The notes beneath the pieces were generated by a model that did not search any database, had not been told where the DNA came from, and saw nothing but the letters and a program-made list of their open reading frames with translations. Below are positions 6,701 to 10,814 of a stretch of DNA of 10,814 nt, piece by piece (position 1 is the first letter of the stretch; each line of letters begins with the position of its first letter). Origin of the DNA: an uncultured Clostridia bacterium (GTDB taxonomy: Bacteria > Bacillota_A > Clostridia > TANB77 > CAG-508); NCBI GenBank assembly GCA_944390995.1, contig CALXSA010000043.1:1-10814 (forward strand), written 5' to 3'. Made by a program: the position numbers and the translations under genes.

Positions 6701-6795
6701 TAAAAAACCATTCCTTTCTCGCTTCGCTCTATAGGCACACATTGTAATGAAAGAATTTCTTTCAAACCAGTCTCCTTTCGAGCAAATTTACACAT
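6700..6795 (-). CDS. Possible 31-residue small ORF coupled to miaA
   Basis: An ATG at 6795 is preceded at seven bases by AAGGAG, a better ribosome binding site than that of miaA itself. The frame encodes MCKFARKETGL... and ends ...EKGMVF, with the TAA sharing its last A with the miaA ATG (TAATG). That overlap is the classic layout for translational coupling. The peptide is basic and not obviously membrane-bound; I do not recognise it. It could be a real small protein, a leader that controls miaA translation, or chance. No run of regulatory codons is evident. Confidence 0.42.
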   Translation of the reverse strand: MCKFARKETGLKEILSLQCVPIERSEKGMVF

Positions 6796-6797
6796 TT

Positions 6798-6824
6798 TTT
6801 CTCTCCTTAAGAATTCTAGAGAAA
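6798..6824. repeat. Short inverted repeat before the small ORF
   Basis: TTTCTCT (6798-6804) and AGAGAAA (6818-6824) are complementary around a 13-base spacer. In the minus-strand RNA the second arm contains part of the AAGGAGAGAAA ribosome binding site of the small ORF at 6700-6795, so folding would hide that site. Confidence 0.4.
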
Positions 6825-6854
6825 GTTAAAACTAGACATCTCAAAATTCATGCA

Positions 6855-7556
6855 TTAATCAATCTGCACATTTACCAATTCTTCTGTATCTTCTGAAGTC
6901 TCTGTTACATTGTCACGCGAAACCTCGTTTTCTGTCGTGTTTTCATCTGCATTATTTTCTACAGTATTATCATCTGAGCTGCTGGCACTTAAGTTATTTC
7001 CTTCCGTGTTGTTCACTACAACTTGGTTTTCTACTCCAAGCTCGTTTCCTTCAATCTCGTTGCCCTCTGTAATGTAAATTCCTGTAATTCCATTTGGCAA
7101 CTGTGGCTGTTCTGCCTCCTGTGCAGCATCAGCTGCTCTTTGCTCATTTATTAAATTTACCACTTGCTCTTGTATGTTTTTAAAGTAAATGCACTCTATT
7201 ATTAGGATAATTAGAAGAATTACCCCTAAAACCATTGCCCTTTTCTTTAAAACACTTCCATCTAAGCCACCCATTTTGTAGTTATAATACGACTTTGCAA
7301 ATAGTGGCAAAATTATTATTCCATTTATCGGCACAAACAGGAATGTAATTAGATTTTTTCCCATTTCCGAAACTTCAGTCATTTCAATGCCTCTAGTACT
7401 TATCCAATATACAATTGTTGTAAGTATATACATTAAAGCTGTTCCCGCTGCAATGTATATTAGTTTTTCCTTTTTTGTTAAATCTGCTAAACAGTAGTAC
7501 ATGAGCACGATTGATACTATGTTTAGAATAATTATAAATAGTAGTATTACAAGCAT
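6855..7556 (-). CDS. Unrecognised four-helix membrane protein with acidic tail
   Basis: The 233-residue protein has four likely membrane helices at about 2-23, 33-53, 69-87 and 107-125, then a short helix (FKNIQEQVVNLINEQ) and a hydrophilic C-terminal tail of about 85 residues. The tail is rich in Asn, Glu and Thr and low in complexity (GNEIEGNELG, NNADENTTENE). An even number of helices would put both ends on the same side of the membrane. I do not recognise the family; CvpA-like or DUF proteins are possible but unsupported. The start has AAAGGAGA eight bases upstream. It lies between mutL and miaA, which are usually adjacent, in the same direction. The mutL side of the gap holds a structured repeat. 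Confidence 0.78.
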   Translation of the reverse strand: MLVILLFIIILNIVSIVLMYYCLADLTKKEKLIYIAAGTALMYILTTIVYWISTRGIEMTEVSEMGKNLITFLFVPINGIIILPLFAKSYYNYKMGGLDGSVLKKRAMVLGVILLIILIIECIYFKNIQEQVVNLINEQRAADAAQEAEQPQLPNGITGIYITEGNEIEGNELGVENQVVVNNTEGNNLSASSSDDNTVENNADENTTENEVSRDNVTETSEDTEELVNVQID

Positions 7557-7586
7557 TTTAATCTCTCCTTTTGGTTTTGAATTTTG

Positions 7587-7625
7587 CCCAACTCGCTGTT
7601 GGGAAAGAATTAAATTTTGGCCAAC
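7587..7625. repeat. Accessory hairpin module upstream of intergenic element copy 2
   Basis: CCCAAC (7587-7592) pairs with GTTGGG (7598-7603) around a five-base loop, followed by AAAGAATTAAATTTTGGCC. Bases 7596-7621 are a near-direct repeat of the left arm of the full element (7646-7672: GCTGTTGGGAAAAGAATTG, then TCTTTTGGC). The element's right arm (7746-7769) could therefore pair with either copy. The equivalent module beside element copy 1 has a different but still complementary stem. Confidence 0.6.
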
Positions 7626-7647
7626 TTATTCCTTTGCCATACTAGCT

Positions 7648-7769
7648 GTTGGGAAAAGAATTGTCTTTTGGCTAGGCACACGAGTTAGAAATGTACGAGG
7701 CGTACTCAGTGTACGTTGAGTACATTTCTAATGAAGTGTAACAACGCCAAAAGCAATTATCTTCCCAAC
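7648..7769. repeat. Structured intergenic element, copy 2 (mutL-membrane protein gap)
   Basis: This is a 122-base long hairpin. The outer stem GTTGGGAA (7648-7655) pairs with TTCCCAAC (7762-7769); inward are AATTG/CAATT next to a G-A mismatch, TTTTGGC (7666-7672)/GCCAAAA (7746-7752), ACAC/GTGT, a perfect 12-base stem TTAGAAATGTAC (7685-7696)/GTACATTTCTAA (7720-7731), and a terminal hairpin GCGTAC (7700-7705)/GTACGT (7711-7716). It abuts the mutL stop codon (7770-7772) exactly. Compared with copy 1, the outer stem, the ACAC/GTGT stem and the long middle stem differ, while connecting motifs GGCTAGGC, GAGGCGT, ACGTTGAG and AACAACGCC are kept. Confidence 0.82.
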
Positions 7770-10256
7770 TCATCTTCTAGAAAACTTTCTTTCTATGTCC
7801 TCTCTCGTCATTCTAATCGCAGTTGGCCTGCCGTGTGGACATGTGAATGGGTTTGGAAGTACCAACAATTGCCTCATTAAATTGTCGACTTCTTCCCTTG
7901 AAAGCGCCATATTAGCCTTAACAGCTGCCTTGCATGCTACTGTAGCAATAAACTTGTCCTCAATTTCCTGCTTTGCAGTTCTTGCAACTGTGTTTATTTC
8001 GTCCAATGTCTCTAGAAACAACTCTTTTGTATCTAGGTCTAGGCATATTGTAGGAACTCCGCTTAGTTTAATTGTGTTTTCCCCAAACTCCTCTAAGTCA
8101 AAACCAGCTTTCTTGAAAATATCCATATTGTCTTTCGCAATTTGCATATCTTTGTGGCTTAGGTTAATTATATCTGGAAGTAGCATAAGCTGCGAATCTT
8201 TGCTTCCATTGTCACTGTAGTAATTCGCCTTTATTTTCTCGTACATTATTCTTTCGTGTGCTGCGTGTTGGTCAATAATATATAGCTCTTTATTCATTTC
8301 TATTATTATATATGTAGAAAATGCAATTCCAATATATTTGTATTCTGGTGTTTTGCCCTCTGGTAGCTTCTCGAAAATAGAAACATTCTCAGCAGTTTTT
8401 AGGTCTTGGGTGTCTATTTTGTATTCGTCCTTTTCTTCTTCCACTTTTTCTTCGTCTTTTATAACCTTGCCGAAAGTCTTCGCATACATCTCATTGAAAT
8501 CGCCATAGTCCGGTTCCATTTTTAAGTTGTCCATTTCGTGCATTTTCTCGTTAATCTCAGATAAATCTACAACCTTTGTTTCGCTGTTGTCATCGGTATT
8601 TTCAGTAATTCCATTTTTATTGTTGTATATCTGTGCAATAAAGTTTTGTGTGTCATCTGGCTTTACTTCTTCCTCGGTCTCTTGCTTTTTGTTACCAAAC
8701 CTGCTAAGCAAACCACTAAACTTACTTGATAAGCTTTCTTCTTTTGGTTCATTTGTTGCATCTAAGCTCTCATCTTCTCCACCAAATAAGTCGTCTAGCC
8801 TGTCGCTTTTATTCTCTGCACTATTTTCTGTTCCATCCAAAATTGACAAATCTTGAAGTGGTGCATTTTTTAATTTGTTTATTTCCTCTAAAATATCTAT
8901 TTTAGGCTCGGTGCTCTCTGCTGCATTGTTTTCTCCTGCTACCACGTTTTCTGGTTTACTCTCTCCAGACGCCACGTTTTCAGTCTTATTTGTTCCTGCA
9001 AGAGATGCATTTATACCTTTTAATGTATTTTGCATTGCCTCCAACTTCTGAGCAGCTGTCAACTCCTCGCCCGGCGCTTGTACGGTTGATGTAAGCGCAT
9101 CGCCAGCTGACACTTGTGTTTTCATTGTCTCTGGCGTATTGCCAACCTGCGAAATTCCATTTGAGGCTTGCGTTTGCATTGTCGCTGCCCCAAACTGTGT
9201 TGGCGAAATTTTCCACGAACTATTTAGCTGCTTATCTAGCTCAATCTTAGTCTTGTCTGGCACCAAATCTTCTTTAAGCAAGCTGTCTTTTATAGCGTGA
9301 TATATAGCCTTGAACACCTTGTTTTCTTCTTCAAACCTAACCTCTAATTTAGCAGGATGAACATTTACATCCACCTTTTGAGGGTTCATTTCTAGATTTA
9401 AAACCAAGAAACCATATTTTCCAATTGTCAAAAGGCCCTTGTAGCCCTGCTCTGCTGCACTTGTTAAGGTCTTGTCCTTTATGTATCTTTTATTTACGAA
9501 AAACAATTGATTAGACCTGTTAGAACGCGCAACAACCGGCTTTCCAATTACTCCCTTAACTTTTATATCTTCATATTCATAATCAACATCAATAATATTT
9601 TCCGCAACATCCTTTCCATAAATACTGTATATAACTGACTTCATATCGCCATTTCCTGAAGTTTGAATAATAGTCTTGCCCGAATTCACAAGTTTTATAG
9701 AAATCTCTGGATGAACAAGCGCAATTCTCGTTACTGCATCCTCAATATATCCAGCCTCTGTGAAATCTTTCTTCAAAAACTTGTACCTAACCGGCGTATT
9801 GAAAAATAGGTCTGTAACAGTAATTGTACTGCCCTTTGGACAACCAGCATCCTCGAAATTAAGAATTTGTCCGCCCTTCACCTCTATTTTCTTTCCAATC
9901 TCGTTATCCTCAGTCCTTGAAACAAGCTCCACATTACTAATAGCCGCAATACTCGCCAAAGCCTCGCCTCTAAAACCCATTGAAGTAACCGTCTCCAAAT
10001 CTTGAGCTTGCCTTATTTTACTTGTCGCATGCCTCTCAAACGCAATCTCCATATCGTCCGGCATAAAACCCTTGCCATTATCCGTAATTCTAATATAAGA
10101 AATACCACCATTTTTTATATCTATTGTTATTTTATTAGCCCCAGCATCTATAGAATTCTCCACAAGCTCCTTTACTACAGACGCAGGCCTTTCAATAACT
10201 TCTCCCGCCGCTATTTTGTTTATTGTTAAATCATCTAATAAAACTATATTACCCAT
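7770..10256 (-). CDS. mutL: DNA mismatch repair protein MutL (long-linker form)
   Basis: MutL couples MutS mismatch recognition to strand incision. The 828-residue protein has the GHKL ATPase motifs VVKELVENSIDAGA (27-40), ITDNGKGF (57-64) and GFRGEALASI (94-103), a transducer domain to about 330, and a C-terminal endonuclease domain from about 638. The metal-binding motif DQHAAHE starts at D662, followed by ERIMYE; ACKAAVKA is around C775, and CPHGRP spans 806-811. These mark it as the nicking type found in bacteria without MutH. The linker (about 330-635) is near 300 residues, low in complexity and rich in Ala, Thr, Glu and Asn, making the protein roughly 200 residues longer than usual. The ATG has AAGGA five to six bases upstream. 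The extended -10 promoter lies at 10324-10332. Confidence 0.98.
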   Translation of the reverse strand: MGNIVLLDDLTINKIAAGEVIERPASVVKELVENSIDAGANKITIDIKNGGISYIRITDNGKGFMPDDMEIAFERHATSKIRQAQDLETVTSMGFRGEALASIAAISNVELVSRTEDNEIGKKIEVKGGQILNFEDAGCPKGSTITVTDLFFNTPVRYKFLKKDFTEAGYIEDAVTRIALVHPEISIKLVNSGKTIIQTSGNGDMKSVIYSIYGKDVAENIIDVDYEYEDIKVKGVIGKPVVARSNRSNQLFFVNKRYIKDKTLTSAAEQGYKGLLTIGKYGFLVLNLEMNPQKVDVNVHPAKLEVRFEEENKVFKAIYHAIKDSLLKEDLVPDKTKIELDKQLNSSWKISPTQFGAATMQTQASNGISQVGNTPETMKTQVSAGDALTSTVQAPGEELTAAQKLEAMQNTLKGINASLAGTNKTENVASGESKPENVVAGENNAAESTEPKIDILEEINKLKNAPLQDLSILDGTENSAENKSDRLDDLFGGEDESLDATNEPKEESLSSKFSGLLSRFGNKKQETEEEVKPDDTQNFIAQIYNNKNGITENTDDNSETKVVDLSEINEKMHEMDNLKMEPDYGDFNEMYAKTFGKVIKDEEKVEEEKDEYKIDTQDLKTAENVSIFEKLPEGKTPEYKYIGIAFSTYIIIEMNKELYIIDQHAAHERIMYEKIKANYYSDNGSKDSQLMLLPDIINLSHKDMQIAKDNMDIFKKAGFDLEEFGENTIKLSGVPTICLDLDTKELFLETLDEINTVARTAKQEIEDKFIATVACKAAVKANMALSREEVDNLMRQLLVLPNPFTCPHGRPTAIRMTREDIERKFSRR

Positions 10257-10323
10257 TTTATTCCTTTTCTATCTAATATATATATCGTAAATTTATATAA
10301 TAATCTTTTTACTATAATTTAAA

Positions 10324-10332
10324 ATTATATCA
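10324..10332 (-). promoter_or_regulatory. Extended -10 promoter of mutL
   Basis: On the minus strand TGATATAAT (10324-10332) gives a perfect TATAAT with an upstream TGn extension. No good -35 hexamer is found at 16-18 bases. The leader would be about 60 bases long and AT-rich. Confidence 0.55.
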
Positions 10333-10403
10333 CTAATCTACAATTTTTGTATAGGTTTTTGACAAATTTTTTTGTAAAATTTGAAAAACTGTTTTTAGGG
10401 ACG

Positions 10404-10479
10404 GAGCAAAAAACAGCAACGCTGGAGAATAACGGCTATTGTACTTCTAACCATTATCTCCAGCGCTGCTGTTTTGCTC
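10404..10479 (-). terminator. Very long intrinsic terminator-like hairpin
   Basis: The arms 10404-10438 and 10448-10479 form a stem of more than 30 base pairs around a nine-base loop (10439-10447), with only small bulges. In the minus-strand RNA the inner stem CAGCAGCGCTGG.../...CCAGCGTTGCTG is followed directly by TTTTTT. The three non-Watson-Crick positions are G-U pairs in the minus-strand RNA but A-C mismatches on the plus strand, which suggests that the minus-strand RNA is the functional form. It is GC-richer than its surroundings. Confidence 0.7.
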
Positions 10480-10530
10480 ACAAGTAGGAAACTAAGATTT
10501 GGGGAATGTTTCCTGCTTGTTTTATCTCGA

Positions 10531-10574
10531 CCAACATAAGTTCTTCGTAAGAAGCCTTATGTTGGTTTTAGTTT
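10531..10574 (+). terminator. Possible plus-strand terminator hairpin
   Basis: CCAACATAAG (10531-10540) and CTTATGTTGG (10556-10565) form a perfect 10-pair stem extended by TTCTT/AAGAA, followed on the plus strand by TTTTAGTTT. No plus-strand gene ends nearby, so its use there is uncertain; in the minus-strand RNA it would be an internal hairpin. Confidence 0.45.
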
Positions 10575-10598
10575 AATGTCTAATACCTACTCTGTCGC

Positions 10599-10626
10599 AT
10601 TATGGTAAATTTGTATATTATGTCAA
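10599..10626 (-). promoter_or_regulatory. Sigma-A promoter of the candidate small RNA
   Basis: On the minus strand a perfect TTGACA (10621-10626) is followed after 16 bases by CATAAT (10599-10604, 5/6). The expected start is near 10592. It lies between the group II intron end and the hairpin cluster and points towards mutL. The stretch 10627-10741 upstream holds nothing I can identify. Confidence 0.65.
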
Positions 10627-10741
10627 TCAGGTCTAATTTCGGTTCTAGTGCATTTTCTCAGCAAAGTAGTATAAAACTTCGTCTCAATTTCAGAAATTAC
10701 ACAGTTAGAATTCTAGTCTCTTACAGACCTACTTTACATAA

Positions 10742-10814
10742 GTCGAGTAGAAATAGACATTACTGTCTAAAACCCTCACAGAACCGTACTTGCGCTACTA
10801 ACGCATACGGCTCT
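10742..10814 (-). mobile_element. 3' end of a group II intron (domains 5 and 6)
   Basis: On the minus strand, 10813-10781 is a clear domain 5: GAGCCGTA pairs with TACGGTTC, the AGC catalytic triad is at 10812-10810, a two-base AG bulge lies at 10790-10789, and the upper stem TGCGT/GCGCA closes a five-base loop where a GNRA tetraloop is usual. Domain 6 follows: TAGACA/TGTCTA hairpin and a bulged A (10748) seven bases from a 3' end CGAC at 10742. The ribozyme body and any reverse transcriptase gene would lie to the right of the window, in the same orientation as mutL. Whether the intron is full length cannot be told. Confidence 0.88.

Larger units (their letters stand above)
10404..10592 (-). 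ncRNA. Candidate structured small RNA upstream of mutL
   Basis: A minus-strand promoter (10599-10626) would start an RNA at about 10592, and the strong terminator-like hairpin at 10404-10479 would end it, giving about 190 nt with no credible ORF. Inside are two more hairpins: CCAACATAAG (10531-10540)/CTTATGTTGG (10556-10565) with an inner TTCTT/AAGAA stem, and a 13-pair stem (10480-10492 with 10508-10520). I could not match it to 6S, SRP RNA, tmRNA or a known riboswitch. The alternative is a leader or terminator cluster of a neighbouring transcript. On the plus strand the 10531-10574 hairpin is itself followed by TTTTAGTTT and could terminate in that direction. Confidence 0.5.

Noticed and set aside
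6701..6742. Upstream extension of miaA (14 extra codons)
   Set aside because: There is no ribosome binding site at 6742, and the extra residues do not resemble MiaA, whose P-loop normally begins near residue 9.
251..7769. Elements considered as CRISPR or simple transposon terminal repeats
   Set aside because: The copies are kilobases apart with no spacer pattern and no transposase, and the outer arms differ between copies, unlike fixed terminal repeats.
8986..9216. Minus-strand 76-codon frame inside mutL
   Set aside because: It is a frame-shifted shadow of the MutL linker; the main frame is continuous and has all motifs.
10359..10387. Plus-strand promoter beginning with a perfect TTGACA at 10359
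   Set aside because: The hexamers at 16-18 bases spacing (TTGAAA, TGAAAA, GAAAAA) are poor -10 matches, and the T-rich context makes a chance -35 likely.
10627..10741. Search for a degraded gene between the intron end and the small RNA promoter
   Set aside because: All minus-strand frames are broken by stops at short intervals, and no motif is recognisable.

Overview
The window looks like a chromosomal segment of a low-GC Gram-positive bacterium, most likely a Clostridia-type Firmicute. This rests on the strongly AT-rich DNA, the AGGAGG-type ribosome binding sites, the DivIVA/SepF pair, the zinc-ribbon form of L28 and the ylxM-ffh-rpsP order. All but one of the genes lie on the minus strand; only rpmB is on the plus strand.

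Read in the direction of transcription (right to left), the layout is as follows. The right edge (10742-10814) is the 3' end of a group II intron (domains 5 and 6), whose body lies outside the window. Next comes about 480 bases without a protein gene (10257-10741), holding a consensus promoter and three strong hairpins; I read this as a candidate small RNA. Then follow mutL with an unusually long linker, an unrecognised four-helix membrane protein gene, a possible 31-codon ORF overlapping the miaA start, miaA, a HlyD-like adaptor gene, and sepF-divIVA under their own promoter with a terminator. After divIVA lies a small unknown gene with an excellent promoter, facing rpmB across a shared bidirectional terminator. 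Divergent from rpmB is the SRP operon ylxM-ffh-rpsP, with rpsP cut by the left edge.

Functions: mutL (mismatch repair), miaA (tRNA A37 prenylation), sepF/divIVA (division site and pole), ylxM/ffh (signal recognition particle), rpsP and rpmB (ribosome). These are core housekeeping genes.

The most interesting content is non-coding. Three copies of a 115-125 nt stem-loop element sit in the gaps ylxM-ffh, ffh-rpsP and mutL-membrane protein. Each starts at or within the stop codon of the preceding gene. Their terminal hairpin and inner-stem motifs are shared, while other stem segments differ between copies but stay complementary. Two copies carry an extra upstream hairpin that partly repeats the left arm. 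I do not recognise this family.
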